From: Blastobasis lacticolella
Lineage: Eukaryota > Arthropoda > Insecta > Lepidoptera > Blastobasidae
NCBI GenBank assembly: GCA_905147135.1
Contig: LR990043.1
Coordinates: 21,019,584-21,083,583 of the forward strand
Direction: 5' to 3'
DNA length: 64,000 bases
Under the pieces are notes generated by a model. It saw nothing but the letters and a program-made list of their open reading frames with translations. It ran no database searches and had not been told where the DNA came from. This document shows positions 29,001 to 44,614 of the stretch, piece after piece (within the stretch, counting starts at the first letter, position 1; the number at the start of each line of letters is the position of its first letter). Made by a program: the position numbers and the translations under genes.

Positions 29001-31570
29001 TCGCGTTTTAAATTTTATAATTGTTGTCCTTTACTTTTCCAGTTTATAGCTATTTTTTGTATGTAGATCATAGTGGACAGACGTAGATTTTACAGCAGTT
29101 GTATAATCTGTCCAAACTGACTTGTCTTATTTGGTTAAGGAAATTATGTATTTAAATGGGTAATGTGCGGCAGTATTCGTTGAAATACTGATATAGATTT
29201 AGATTTAGATTTATTTATTCACAAAAATATTACAATCTTCAATACAACACATTGGTAAACCTCTTTGAGGTTTGTCTCAACGATAATTTCGCCTTCGCCA
29301 TCACACATACAATATTAATAAGTAGGTACTTATGCTGTTACTTTATTACATAATATCTACACACCTACAATATTACTATTACGGCAAGATATACGGCAAG
29401 TCGTGATTTTGGGCATTGTTTGTTCACCAAATAAGACAAGTCAGTTTAAACAGATCATAATGCAACATGTTACTTCATGTAGAACAGAACGCACTATGCC
29501 ACAAAGTAGTAGAGTGCGACCGAAACAACGATAGAACCAATTTCTGACACGGGCGACTGCAATGAAGCCACATAAAAAAAAATTATAATCTCATGGCGTT
29601 AATGTCCTTGTTGTCCTTTGTTAATGGCCAACGATGCGCCTTGACCATTACCCAGGATTTGGCAGATCAGGTAATTGCAGTGGATTGACTGCCATCTGAC
29701 CTCCTGATCCTGGTAATAGGGGAACCTGACCAGATTGGATCATGCGTTAATATTCAGTCGCCTGAATGTGCCGCTTTACATGTTTTCCCTCACCGTAAGA
29801 GCATCGGTTAGTGTAGCCCTGTTCTTCTCGCTTACGAGTAGAACACCGTAATCACCGATGCTCTGTGTTGTAGCCACATATTGCAATAAATACATTGCCC
29901 GATTAGATGGATCGTAAAGGTCACACAGAGCTACGGCTAGCTAACTAGCTAGAAGAAAGGGCTGCGGCAGCTGGTTACCATCAGGCAGGATGCAAGTTTG
30001 GTTGCCATCTTACTGGTACAAAAAAACTAGGTCTCAGATGGGGCGGTGAATTGTATGAAACATAATCGAAGGGAATTGATTAGACGTTGTTCAGGGGACC
30101 TACACACAAAATTCTGAAGCATTATTTCGATTAATTTCGCTCATTTTCCGATACTGAATGGATTGTCAAGTGTAAGTCAAAATGTCAAGTGAAAACAGCC
30201 CTAGGGCCCTATTTTTGAATATTGAAGTTAAAGTAAACTTGGTGGTGTGTTATCCGAGTTTTTGTGTCGGTTAGGATATTTACTATTTTTAGTAGTAAGT
30301 ATTTGCCATGCGCCATCTTACACAATAATTGTAAATTGGGCGGAGTTGTCCTCGCTCAGAGAGGTACCATAAGTTTAAAATATCGGGTAAAATGAAAATA
30401 GTATTACTACCTATTCAATAAATTTGTATTTTTTCTTACTTAATATTAGCTGCAACAATTATATAATAGGTATCTGCTTGTTCACTAGTTGTTGCCGCTG
30501 CAAGAAGGCTGTGGCCTTACAAAGGTGGAATAATTAGTAACGAAAATTGCATTGATAAGGCCACCTGGCCTGACCACTCTGTTCTCTTAGTCGGATATGG
30601 AGAAGGTAATTATAACCTCTACAAAACATTGGCACAGTTCATTAACGTCCACTTTTTGTTATACTGGTGGAAGGACTCTGTTAAGCCTGAGAAGTTCACC
30701 TAAATACATGTGACTGTACCGAGCCTTTCATTATGGATAAGTATAATTATTACATCTAAAACATAAAATGTACAAAAGTAACTAAAAGTATCACAGATTA
30801 CATTTTTGAAATATTCTTTTTGTAGGTTCCTATAGCAAAATAAGCCAATAACTTAGTTTTAATCGCTTATATCTCAGGATTTACAAATACGATTAGAATT
30901 TATTATATACACAAACCAAAAAATATTGTCTATTAGGGCCGCTCTACTTAACCATTTAGATAGCTAACTTTCCAATCTCTTTGATATTATACAAATATGT
31001 AGATCTATAACTAAATTAAAAGTATCGCCCAGTAAATATTTTAATAGCAAGCGGATGGCCTCAACTTACGTATAATAAACTCATTATGCTGGGACTCATT
31101 AGTCTTGACAAGAGTCTGACAGAAGGCTTACCATGAACTCTTTTATCAGGACCTAAACAGAAATGCCTTGCGTAGAACGAGACAAGCTTATGTGACACGT
31201 ATAGCGCTGTCTCGTTCTAAGCAGGGCAGTTCTCTTTAGGTCCTGCTATAAGAACTCATGGTAAGCCCCTTGATCGTAGATAGTAAGTCTCTAAAATATA
31301 ATGCTCAAATGTAATTAAAATAGAATATAAATAAAATTTTATAAAAATATTTTCATTTCAGAACTCATATTTTGTAGAATGAATACACACTTCTTCATTA
31401 TACATAATTCAATTATATGCTTTTTATTAACAGAAAATGGTGTCCCTTACTGGCTGATTAAGAATTCATGGGGAACAGCAAAGGGGGAAAAAGGATACTT
31501 CAGGATGCAGAGAGGAGTAAACTGCTTGAAATTTATGAATGATTCCACTGAGAGTGCAGTGCTAAATTAA
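26055..31570 (+). CDS. Papain-family protein, copy 3, catalytic Cys replaced by Ser (six exons, 348 aa)
   Basis: Exons: 26055-26304, 26532-26756, 27563-27683, 28687-28883, 30489-30605 and 31434-31570, total 1047 nt, one open frame ending TAA. All introns are GT-AG. Signal peptide about 1-21 (ACVCAALA), I29 propeptide with [13 protein letters not shown]. The mature N-terminus has [20 protein letters not shown]. The active-site segment reads C-M-S-S-W-A-F: Cys149 (disulphide) is kept, but the nucleophile position, residue 152, is Ser (AGC). Gln146, His294 ([11 protein letters not shown]) and Asn314 (WLIKNSWGT) remain. Family knowledge: Ser25 papain homologues include silicateins and some SERA proteins, generally not classical cysteine proteases. 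Whether this one is inactive, a decoy or a weak serine hydrolase is unknown. Introns carry RTE, SINE and MITE insertions. AATAAA at 31575. Confidence 0.92.
26338..26362 (+). repeat. (AATG)n microsatellite
   Basis: Six tandem tetramers at the start of a short retroposed-looking segment (AACGTTTTATTGCATAATC) in intron 1 of copy 3. Confidence 0.85.
26870..27145 (+). mobile_element. 3' end fragment of an RTE-type retrotransposon in intron 2 of copy 3
   Basis: Readable pieces: [10 protein letters not shown], then [14 protein letters not shown], and after a frameshift [14 protein letters not shown] near the end. This is the end of an RTE-like ORF2, with stops in every frame. The related fragment lies at 10545. 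Confidence 0.7.
27235..27430 (+). repeat. Interspersed repeat in intron 2 of copy 3
   Basis: GATGGTAAATGATCACCACC, GCCCATGGAAATCCGCAACA and CCAGTGGGGTCACGAAAGAA match the repeat at 12480 and 53945. Confidence 0.5.
27890..28190 (+). mobile_element. Non-LTR retroelement 3' fragment in intron 3 of copy 3
   Basis: It encodes [20 protein letters not shown], then [16 protein letters not shown], then a frameshifted end and (GTAA)n at 28176-28190. The same ending is at 34880-35060. Likely an RTE-related ORF2 terminus. Confidence 0.65.
29590..29835 (-). mobile_element. tRNA-type SINE in intron 4 of copy 3
   Basis: Long copy of the family: GGCGTTAATGTCCTTGTTGT, CCAGGATTTGGCAGATCAGG, GACTGCCATCTGACCTCCTG, TATTCAGTCGCCTGAATGTG, TTTTCCCTCACCGTAAGAGC and ATCGGTTAGTG. 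The head side is replaced by other sequence. Confidence 0.7.
31125..31267. mobile_element. 143-bp foldback (MITE-like) in intron 5 of copy 3
   Basis: The left arm from 31125 (GGCTTACCATGAACTC, CAGGACCTAAACAGAA, TAGAACGAGACA) is repeated inverted in the right arm ending at 31267, about 60 bp per arm with some mismatches, around a loop of about 25 bases. The transcript would fold into a long hairpin. Confidence 0.85.
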
Positions 31571-31580
31571 ATTAAATAAA

Positions 31581-32548
31581 AGATACTGCCACGGGGAGGC
31601 ACCCATATCTCTCACCCGAGACTGTTTAACCAGTCTCAGGGCCCCCAGCGGAAGGCCTTGCCTTTACTGAATTAAAAATATAAATAATTTTGCATTGGAA
31701 TTTTAGTTTAGTCGGTGTAAATTTTTAGTCATTTGGTTTTATCAATTTTAAAACAAGTTATATTTTATCAAAAGATTTTATTATTATTATTTACTTTCAC
31801 ATGTCTCTCCGTGTTTGTTCTTAATAAAATCTTGCAACATGAAATAGTTTCTAGTTTTCCGATGGAGCTGAAATTTTGCACACTCATGTAAGTTCGGATA
31901 TCATCGAGCTTATCTGATGATGGAGACGGAATGTGGCCATAAGTACTCCTAAAATACGCATGGTAAACCCATTAAGTTTGGGCTCGTTAGATTCGTTTTG
32001 ACAAGTACTCTGACTGATAAAAGCTCGCTGTGAAAAAATTGTTTTGAATGAATTTGTTGCGTCGACATCCGCTGGCCCTAGAGTTGGGGGTGCGTCCACA
32101 TCGCTTGCTGCAGAGCTTAGAATGTGCTCTGAGTCCGACTTGGATGTGATAAGTTATGATGAGAAGAGAGACGAGGCTGGGTCTCCGTAACCTATAGAGC
32201 CATTCGAGCCCCGGATAAAGTCAGGCGCGTTGCCCTGGACAGAAAATTACGATCTGAGGGTAGGCATAGGCATTCTTCGAGGTATGTGCCCTGCCCTATG
32301 TCGGTGACCTTGGTTCGCTTGCGGATCTCCTTTTACTGATTCGATCGCGTAACGAAACTCCGAGCATAGCCCTGCAATGCGGTGAGCAAATAGAAGCCCG
32401 TCATTCGTTGGCTCGGAAACCTATATAACGTCCGTGCTTTACACTCAAGTGCAGAAGGAAGTTGCGGTGATTCAACGAGTAGACAGTAACTTCCTAAAGC
32501 ATGAATTGCTCTCATGAGAAACTTTTGTAATAAAGATCTCGTAAATAT
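31581..32548. other. Intergenic after copy 3, nothing recognised
   Basis: GACTGTTTAACCAGTCTC at 31620-31638 forms a small hairpin shortly after the polyadenylation signal of copy 3. The rest is unassigned. Confidence 0.4.
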
Positions 32549-32745
32549 CCTGTGCTCTCGCATGGAGGCCCGGAGTCTACCTTGACAATTATTCAGACCA
32601 TGAAGATCTGCGACTTCCATCTGACATCCGCAACCCTGTGAATAGCAGCACCATGTTTCCTCGCACGTAGGAGCATCGGTTAGTGATCTGCTAATTTACA
32701 TACATAACTCAGAAATGGGCTATTACCAGTACATAAGGACGCTCG
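32549..32745 (-). mobile_element. Decayed tRNA-type SINE
   Basis: GTGCTCTCGCATGGAGGCCC, CATCTGACATCCGCAACCCT, GGAGCATCGGTTAGTGATCT and ACATACATAACTCAGAAATG in the family order, with deletions. Confidence 0.6.
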
Positions 32746-32876
32746 AGATTGAATCGGTATCTTTCGGTCACGTGTCGGACCCGGTAGCCACGAAGCCAGA
32801 TCTTTGTCAGAAAAAATGACGGGACAAAAATGAACCCTTAGGAACAATAAACCACCCATTTTAAGCCACCTTCCCC

Positions 32877-33270
32877 TAAGTGATCGATAATTTATCATCA
32901 TCTAGGGTCATCTGAGGTTTAGAATGATAAACAGTATTTTAAAAGGTATTCTTCAGAACATTTAGCGCTTTATAATTATAATCTTTAATATTTAGAGGAC
33001 TCATTTTGTATTTTCTTTTATCTTTAGGTTTTTAAGGTACCAATAAATGGCTAATACCAATAAGTTCAAAATAATTTACAAAGCATTCTTATACGGATAG
33101 TTATTTAGGTAACTAGATACTAATGCCAAAAATTTCAGTAACATTTTACAAAACGAATTTATTTTATTTATTAACTAGGTATTTGTGGTATTTCACAAAT
33201 GTGATAAATAATAATAATTTTACATACATTTACAGCCGCTTACGTGGAAATATAACATCGGATAAATACA
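32877..33270 (+). repeat. Direct duplication, unit 1 (ends in an orphan array promoter)
   Basis: From TAAGTGATCGATAATTTATC through AACAGTATTTTAAAAGGTAT and AGGTATTTGTGGTATTTCAC to CAGCCGCTTACGTGG, ATATAACATCGGATAAATAC. The last part is the E-box/TATA promoter block of the proteases. A second copy lies at 33589-33990. No exon 1 follows. Confidence 0.85.
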
Positions 33271-33588
33271 CTTACATACAATAATTGTTTAAATTAGTGT
33301 ACTCATATTTCCGCAACCTGTCAAAGTAACCTAAGTCCCTGGTCCACCTATAACAGTAATTTTAGTCCTTAACTAATTTATAATAAAACACTCTAAATAA
33401 ATAATAAATATTCGTAGACAAATTCACACAGCGCCATCTAGCCCCAAACTAAGCAAAGCTTGTACTATGGGTGCTAAACAACTGATATATTACTTAAATA
33501 CTTTTAATAATGTAGCTATGGATAGTAAGTAATGCTATGTATTTCTCTACTGGACATGATACGGACAATGCTATTCTGTATAAAACGT

Positions 33589-33990
33589 AAGTGATCGATA
33601 ATTTATCATCATCTGGGGTCATCTGAGGGTTAGAATGATAAACAGTATTTTAAAAGGTATTCTTCGGAACACTTAGCGCTTTATAATTATAATGTTTAAT
33701 ATTTAGGGGACTCATGTTGTCTTTTCTTTTACCTTTAGTTATTTTAGGTACCAATAAATGGCTATTACCAATAACTTCAAAATTTTTTACAAAAACATCC
33801 GTATAGTAATAGTTATTTGATTAACTACTAATAGGTACTAAAAAATTTCCGTACATTCCACTTAAATATTATATTTTATTTATTACTAGGTATTTGTGGT
33901 ATTTTCACAAATGTGATAAACAAAGAATTTACATATATAAATTAAAAAAATACAGCCGCTTACGTGGAAATGTAACATAGGATAAGTATA
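33589..33990 (+). repeat. Direct duplication, unit 2
   Basis: Same order of blocks as 32877-33270, starting GTAAGTGATCGATAATTTAT, about 712 bases downstream, with scattered substitutions and small indels. Confidence 0.85.
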
Positions 33991-34048
33991 AATACCATAA
34001 TTGTTTCTATAGTGTGTCATTATACTAATCAACGCTGAACTGAAAATG
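33890..34048 (+). promoter_or_regulatory. Orphan protease promoter with start codon
   Basis: TAGGTATTTGTGGTATTTTC, CAGCCGCTTACGTGGAAATG, AACATAGGATAAGTATAAAT (TATA), GTGTCATTATACTAATCAAC, GCTGAACTGAAA, then ATG at 34046-34048. The ATG context matches the leaders of copies 3-5 (GCTGAAC-GA-ATG). Only four or five codons of a signal peptide-like start (MLVSY) follow before retroelement sequence. Confidence 0.8.
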
Positions 34049-34054
34049 TTGGTT

Positions 34055-34681
34055 TCTTACACACTTCTTCCTAATTTATACCAAGCATAAATCCGGTCAT
34101 GTATGGATTACTGTAGTGACCTCTGGGATGAGTCCGCCAAGTATCAGCTGGAAGCTCTTGACTCTATCGACAGACGTGCCAAAAGACTGATTGGTGATGA
34201 TTTGCTTGTCGCATCTCGCCTTCTGGATCTGGGACACCGTCGTAGAGTAGCCGGCTTGTCGGTCTTTTATCGAATTCACTTCGGTGAGTGCTCCCAGGAG
34301 CTCCACAACCTTGTTCCACCGAGCCCTTTTTATTCTCGAACAACGAGGGGGACAAAAGATCGTCAACCATTTATGGTAGACGTCCTACCATCTCGTACTA
34401 AGCGATTTGCATCTACTTTTCTTATGCGTACTGCAAAGGACTGGAACTTTCTGCCTGAGTCATTGTTCCCCGATAAGTATAACATTGGGGTCTTCAAATC
34501 AAGAGTGAATAGATATCTTCTAGTCACGCATGCTACATCTTCGGCCTCATCGTCGCTTTCCATACCTGGATACGATTTCCGGTACCTGGTCACAACATTA
34601 AGATGGCAGCCCTCATCAATAAAAATTGAAGATGTATTTGCGCATGCGTTGATGTCTATCATACAAAATGTAAGCTATTAA
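34055..34681 (+). pseudogene. CR1/Jockey-like ORF2 C-terminal fragment joined to the orphan promoter
   Basis: From the orphan ATG (34046) one frame runs MLVSYTLLPNLYQA, meets TAA (34088-34090) and continues without interruption to TAA at 34679-34681. The open part (192 codons from 34103) has MDYCSDLWD, LDSIDRRAKRLIGD, VFYRIHFGECSQELHNLVPP, RTKRFASTFLMRTAKDWNFL and FKSRVNRYLL, the standard end of a CR1/Jockey-like RT ORF. There is no catalytic YADD here. The insertion destroyed a protease exon 1. Confidence 0.8.
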
Positions 34682-34879
34682 AAAACCGTATTTTTTTAAC
34701 ATGCATAGTATTTAGAAGTCTTTGTTAACACGTTTTTTAGCGAGTTAGAGACTAAGTATTTTTCAATGTGAGGAAAATAGAGTATCATTATGTTTTTGAA
34801 ATGAAGACGGGTCTTACGCTGTTTACGGGGCTTTTGCACCACCAAAATATTACTGTTTACTATAGAATTTTAACGTGGT

Positions 34880-35060
34880 TATGTCGACTGGTCGGGCGAC
34901 CCAGATATCGTTAGATGGATGAAGTTCTAAAAGGTCTGCACGCATTGGACACCTTGGATTGGCAGGCCATGGCGCAGGATAGGTAGAGGCGGCGATCTCT
35001 GGTGTCGGAGGCTCAGATCCACTTTGGGTCTCTGAGCGAGCGCAGTAAGTACCTAAGTAT
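34880..35060 (+). mobile_element. Non-LTR retroelement 3' fragment
   Basis: GTCGACTGGTCGGGCGACCC, GATGAAGTTCTAAAAGGTCT, GGATTGGCAGGCCATGGCGC and GATCCACTTTGGGTCTCTGA, paralleling 28010-28190. Confidence 0.65.
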
Positions 35061-35975
35061 GCCTGCTTGGATGAGGAAACATCACCACTTACGATTAAGG
35101 AACGGGGCGGCAAAAATTGTCATCATCCAAGATCACGTCATAAAATTTGATATCAAATGTTATGATACTAAATGGCGTGAGAGTAGCTTAAAAAAAGATA
35201 GAAAAGAATACAAGACTGTCAAAGGAACGAACCCTTTTTATTCGCATAAATTGCAAAAAAATGTTTTCACCACGGGAGGGCGCGATTACTCTAAGGTTAT
35301 TACTGGACCACTGTCCTATTTAACCAGATCCAGTTCCAATGATTTATTATAGTTTTCCTGTTAAAAGTTATGCTCGAAGTGTGTTGTTTGTGTCAATAAA
35401 TTTTCTTTCTTTCTTTCTATCACGTGTGGAGATTTCGTCAAACGAGGAGGGTTTGAGTAGAAGAACAAAACTTCTACAGAACAAGTTCTATATGATGTAT
35501 ATACAGGGATGGGGCGGGGATATCGGGAAGTTCCACTTCCGAGGAGTCATTATACAAAAGTATAATAAAAAAATACAAAAAAGCCAAATAAGGTTTTTTA
35601 GAAATAAGTAGTGCCAGTTGTGTCGTCTATATGTATTATGTTTCTCTTTGTGTTTTATTGTGTTCAATAAACTGGTAAATAAAAAATAAAAAATTTAATA
35701 AATTTTATCCCACTCTTGTAATGTGTTATGAACAGTCCGAAGGTATCTACGATCTTAAGGTATGGAAGCAAAAGTTACGTATTGCTTATTAGGAATGCTC
35801 GCTTTTCTGGGTTTGCTAATACATAGGCAATTCAAATAAATTAACAAATGTATTTCTCTGTGGGTTCATTTATCAGCTACAAATACTATTTTTAATTAAC
35901 TAAAATTCCGTTAAACGGTTTGAATATCTACTCACTATTTCCTTTTTATGTGCTGGTTAAACAAAAGTTGTAGCT
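35061..35975. other. Unassigned repeat-like sequence before copy 4
   Basis: A 116-codon ORF (35002-35352) has a Lys-rich, non-diagnostic sequence and is probably part of a retroelement tail. AATAAATTTTC followed by (TTTC)n at 35396-35420 looks like a retroposon end. Nothing else recognised. Confidence 0.4.
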
Positions 35976-35987
35976 TTAACGACCAAT

Positions 35988-36012
35988 CACGTGTAAAATA
36001 GTAAGTATAAAA
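35988..36012 (+). promoter_or_regulatory. Promoter of copy 4: E-box and TATA
   Basis: TTTAACGACCAATCACGTG (CACGTG 35988-35993), then TATAAAA at 36006-36012. The start region TATCATTAGTAGTCATAATT lies about 30 bases on, ATG at 36064. The E-box-to-TATA gap is about 10 bases shorter than in copy 5, because the ACATCGAAT block is gone. Confidence 0.65.
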
Positions 36013-36063
36013 ACTAGCGTCCTTTCGATGACTGTATCATTAGTAGTCATAATTAAACTGAAG

Positions 36064-40964
<4,901 letters not shown>

Positions 40965-41213
40965 ATAAAATAAAATTCAAAATCTTTAAATATAATTTAT
41001 TCCCTTCATTGATTGTAACTCTGTAATAAATAAATGATTTGAATGAGTAAATTATCTTAATTCATCAGCATCCAATCAACGTTATGTAGACACAGAAACA
41101 ACCAAAGACGAAATAACCCGCGTAGTTATACCGCAACTTTGGTTAGTGAGTAACTCGATATTGTCACGTCTGAAATGTCTGTTACTAACAGATATATTTT
41201 AAAATATTACATA

Positions 41214-41455
41214 TCATCATATCAACCAGAAGACGCCCACTGTTGGGCAAAGGTCTTGCCCAAAGATCTCCCTGCTTATCACAATCGCCACACTTAGAAG
41301 GCGGGTTGGCGATCGCAGTGCAGTTGATGTAAATCTAGATAGAAAGATGCTGCTGCCCATCTTTCGGATTTGCCCCTTAGTCACCTCTTACAACACCCAC
41401 AGGAAGAGATGAGGTGGTACTATTCTATGAGGTGGCGGCACTACACACCACCAAA
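41214..41455 (-). repeat. Interspersed repeat with GAT-type tail, copy e
   Basis: Reverse orientation: ATCATCATATCAACCAGAAG end, GGCGGGTTGGCGATCGCAGT, AGATAGAAAGATGCTGCTGC, CTTACAACACCCACAGGAAG, and the GAGGTGGCGGCACTACACAC end matching 21033. Confidence 0.6.
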
Positions 41456-41489
41456 ATATTACATATACTATTGCACAATTAGTCTGGCT

Positions 41490-41750
41490 GTTCATAAAAG
41501 GGTGCTTATCCTAATATTAAAGTATGGAAGCAAAAGAAGCATGAAAGTAGGATAAATGCGTCTGTGTTAAGAAGTATGGAAGGAGTATGAATGAGACATA
41601 AAGTACGTGATAGTCAAATTAGGGAACAAGCTGCAACAATAGAGAAAGGCATGCTGAGTTGATTTGGTTATGAAAGGGGATTACAGAAGAAGATTATATA
41701 TAGGATGAAAGTGTTCCTGCCAGTGAGTAAAGTCACCAGTGCTCCGTTGT
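41490..41750 (+). pseudogene. RTE-like RT C-terminal fragment
   Basis: Across frames it reads YGSK, ESRINASVLRSMEGV, DSQIREQAA and IEKGMLS-FGYE, the order found at the end of RTE-type ORF2. Multiple stops. A second fragment of the same region is at 59585-59690 (RVKNTVIRERCSMKDDVVTK). Confidence 0.5.
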
Positions 41751-41870
41751 AACCTTTCTTTTTAGTATGGGAGATGATGAAAAAGATACATCTAATAAGT
41801 AAATTAATGAACGGTTTGCTGCACTTAGGTATATGTTGGGTAGTTCCGCTCCAAATTCGTACATGACCGT

Positions 41871-41898
41871 TATGGCAAATATGTCTATATTTGCCATA
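41871..41898. repeat. 12-bp perfect hairpin
   Basis: TATGGCAAATAT, loop GTCT, ATATTTGCCATA. Isolated; no partner gene. Confidence 0.7.
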
Positions 41899-42080
41899 AT
41901 GTCTAGTCTAAGTCACGGCACACTACACCGTATCAGTCACTTTTTTAGTCTTATAAAGAAAAAAAAAAAGAAAGAAAATACATTTATTACACATAGCACA
42001 CCACGACACAATAACAGACCTGGTTCTGATTTTCAAGAATGAATCACTGATGACCAAGTATTCTAAATCCTAATCTCGAA

Positions 42081-43665
42081 CGCACACTCATGCAGTGCGC
42101 TGCGCAGTGCACTGCACGATGTGGCAAAACTTGTTACACGCCGAGCAATTTGTATGCAAGTACATTGACAGATGGCGGAATGTCCCACTGTGCAGCGCGC
42201 CGCGCGGCGCACTGCATGATGGGGCAACACCCGCAATTGAAGCCCGAAATGTCAGTTCTGTATGAATTTTGTCTACGTTTTTCAATTTGGCCCCATCGTG
42301 CAGCGTGCGGTGCGATGTCAGTAGATGTCAACATGAAACGTCACATCTGACTGTTTCTTTTTACCAACAGTTCGAATCTTTCCTCTTTATGTGACACAGT
42401 TCACACACATATATCTGTCTACTTTTTTTAGTACTGATACAACGCGTGTGAATGAAATAAGAAACCGACCTTGTCAAAGAAAGTTTGACCGATGATGCGT
42501 AAGCCCCTCCCCTTTTTCTGATTCTTTAACATTATCGAAGTTGTTTCGCTTTCGTCATCCTGTCGTCATTCTCTTCTCAATTCATCCCGAATTATAAATA
42601 AGGCATGTTTGGTTCTAGAACACTAGTTTCTAAAAAGAAATGCTGGTACTCGTAGAAATCTACATTTTGGATGGCACCTGTCAAACTTAAAACTGTAATA
42701 ACTCTGAAACTATTGGTGCTAGAATACTAGTTCCTAAAGAGAAATGATAGTACTCGTCGAGATCTACATTCCGGATGATAGCTGTCAAACTTAATACTGT
42801 AATAACTCTGAAACTATCGCTTCTTGAACACTAGTTCCTGAAGAGAAATGATAGTCGAGATCTTCATTCAGGATGACAGCTGTCAATCTTAAAACTGTAA
42901 TAACTCTGAAACTATTTGCCTTAAAACGCTTGTTCCAGAACAGCAAATACTTATAGATATCGACGGGCACTATCATTTCTTTTTAGGATCTAGTTTTCTA
43001 AGAGCAATGGTTTCCGAGTAATTTAAGTTATATACACTCTCTTTATACTTACTACTGATGTTATACTTTGTAGTTATAGTTTTGAATGAGCCACCATGGT
43101 ATACACTCAGTGTAAGTAAACATTCGTAAAGGACAGAAATAACTACGTTTTAAAACATTTTGTCGTAATATTGTCCCAAAATCATGTCTTCAACCAGTTG
43201 AGGACAAATTTAAGCAGTGCGGTTTATCCTACAACAGAATCAATCAATGTGAATAAAAATTCCTAACATGACCAAATCAATCTTCTGAATTTAAAAATTT
43301 TGAAGTTTTTATGTTCTTATATCCTCAAGATAATTTAATTGAATGTATTATCATAGAGCCTGTAACCATCGGACAATCAATACGCTTTTAACGAAAATCG
43401 TCCAAGTCGTTTTTGAGCTAGAATAAACATCCATACAAACATTCATATCAACATACATACACACAAACCTCTTTCTCCCGCAAGAGTACGACATTGACGA
43501 CATACGACAGAGACGACATTGTTCCACTTGCAATGGTCCTGACAAATCTCTGTCGATTCTTCCACGTTTATCAACTTTACATACATGGATTGTTAACTTC
43601 ATTACCCTCCCTTAGCTCCACCGTAGTCGGGTAAAAAGTATCAGTTATAGTATAGTATTCGCAGA
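42081..43665 (-). mobile_element. Large GC-ended element, copy in orientation A
   Basis: It starts with GC-rich CAGTGCGCTGCGCAGTGCAC and a second GC cluster at 42189-42217. Then comes an AT-rich body with about 100-bp tandem units (near 42609, 42711, 42817 and a partial fourth), each containing CTAGTTYCTRAARAGAAATG and GTAATAACTCTGAAACTAT. The segment is inverted and repeated at 61170-62596. No transposase inside; non-autonomous. The strand sign is arbitrary, set opposite to the 60.4-62.6 kb copy. Confidence 0.75.
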
Positions 43666-43805
43666 AGTTGCATGGTTCAATTTCTTTAGATATTACTGAT
43701 GTTATACTTTTTAGTTAAAATATGGAATGACTTACCACGGTCTACAGATGTCAGAAGTAAACATCCAAAGAAAAAATTCCTTTTCAAAGATTTTAAAGTA
43801 AAATT

Positions 43806-44006
43806 ATGTCTTCTTCCAAAGATGAAGACATGTTGGCCGTACTGCAGATGGTTAATATGCAAAAATGTAGACGACCCCGACGTAAATATTGGGTGCACCC
43901 TATATGGAATACCGGTGAAAAAATAGACTTACCAGTTGATGGTAAACCTGTAAATGTATCCGGACCGTTTTCAGCAGGTTTTCAGGATATCACCATTATG
44001 TTATAA
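43806..44006 (+). pseudogene. Harbinger-transposase-like N-terminal fragment
   Basis: The frame starts MSSSKDEDMLAVLQM and has RRPRRKYWVHPIW, which resembles the N-terminus of PIF/Harbinger transposases (HARBI1-like: an acidic start followed by a Lys/Arg-WVHPI segment). After about 40 residues it loses the pattern and stops. The DDE catalytic region is absent. The identification is by eye from the motif. Confidence 0.45.
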
Positions 44007-44106
44007 TCAAATATTAACCCGAGCCAGATCAAGGTTACAAAAACGGCACACAAATTGTAATGTCAATGTAGCATTGACAATAATATAAATTAAATAATCA
44101 TCGTGG

Positions 44107-44276
44107 CGTCATATGATGATGTTGACTTCAATATAATGTTTTATGAGCTTGTTGAAAAACATCCTGCACCATACGATTATAATCGATCAGATTACTCTAA
44201 ACGGAACGTGAGAGACAAGATGCGGATAATGATAGTAAGGGAATTAAACGGCAAATTACGTAGGGGCAATAATGTC
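44107..44276 (+). pseudogene. MADF-domain fragment
   Basis: One frame reads VDFNIMFYELVEKHPAPYDY, NRSDYSKRNVRDK and IMIVREL, a clear N-terminal MADF (Myb/SANT-like) pattern. Such proteins accompany Harbinger transposases. No start codon of quality and the second half is missing. Together with 43806 it marks a broken Harbinger-type transposon. Confidence 0.6.
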
Positions 44277-44469
44277 TGACCATGCCAGCCCGCTAGGCGC
44301 GGAAAGGAGAGTTCAACCCACGAAGCGATGGCTAGACGTCGATAAGAACGACATGCGTGCCAACAAACTCACCACCAAGGTTACCGAAGACCGAGCGAAG
44401 TGGACCAAGCGGAGTAGGAAGACGTACTACTGGCAACCGAAATTTAACACCAAGACGATGATAATGATG

Positions 44470-44595
44470 ATCTTGGCGTCAAATCCTGTTTGAGTTCTCG
44501 CACGCGAGGATCCGGGGTCCGCTTTGACTATGATCCAAGATTTAGCAGATCAGGCAATTACAGTGGAACGACTGCCAACTGACCTCCATACATAA
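44470..44595 (-). mobile_element. Partial tRNA-type SINE
   Basis: GGCGTCAAATCCTGTTTGAG, TCTCGCACGCGAGGATCCGG, GATCCAAGATTTAGCAGATC and GGCAATTACAGTGGAACGAC. Confidence 0.65.
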
Positions 44596-44614
44596 GGTCG
44601 ACATAAGGTCAATA

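Noticed and set aside
33420..33580. Possible exon or gene between the duplicated promoters
   Set aside because: Contains a GCGCCATCTAGCCCC repeat-like block and no protease codons.
42090..42350. Overlapping ORFs in the GC-rich end of the large element
   Set aside because: Open frames on both strands caused by GCGC-rich repeats; low-complexity Cys/Ala/His content, no conservation in the inverted copy.
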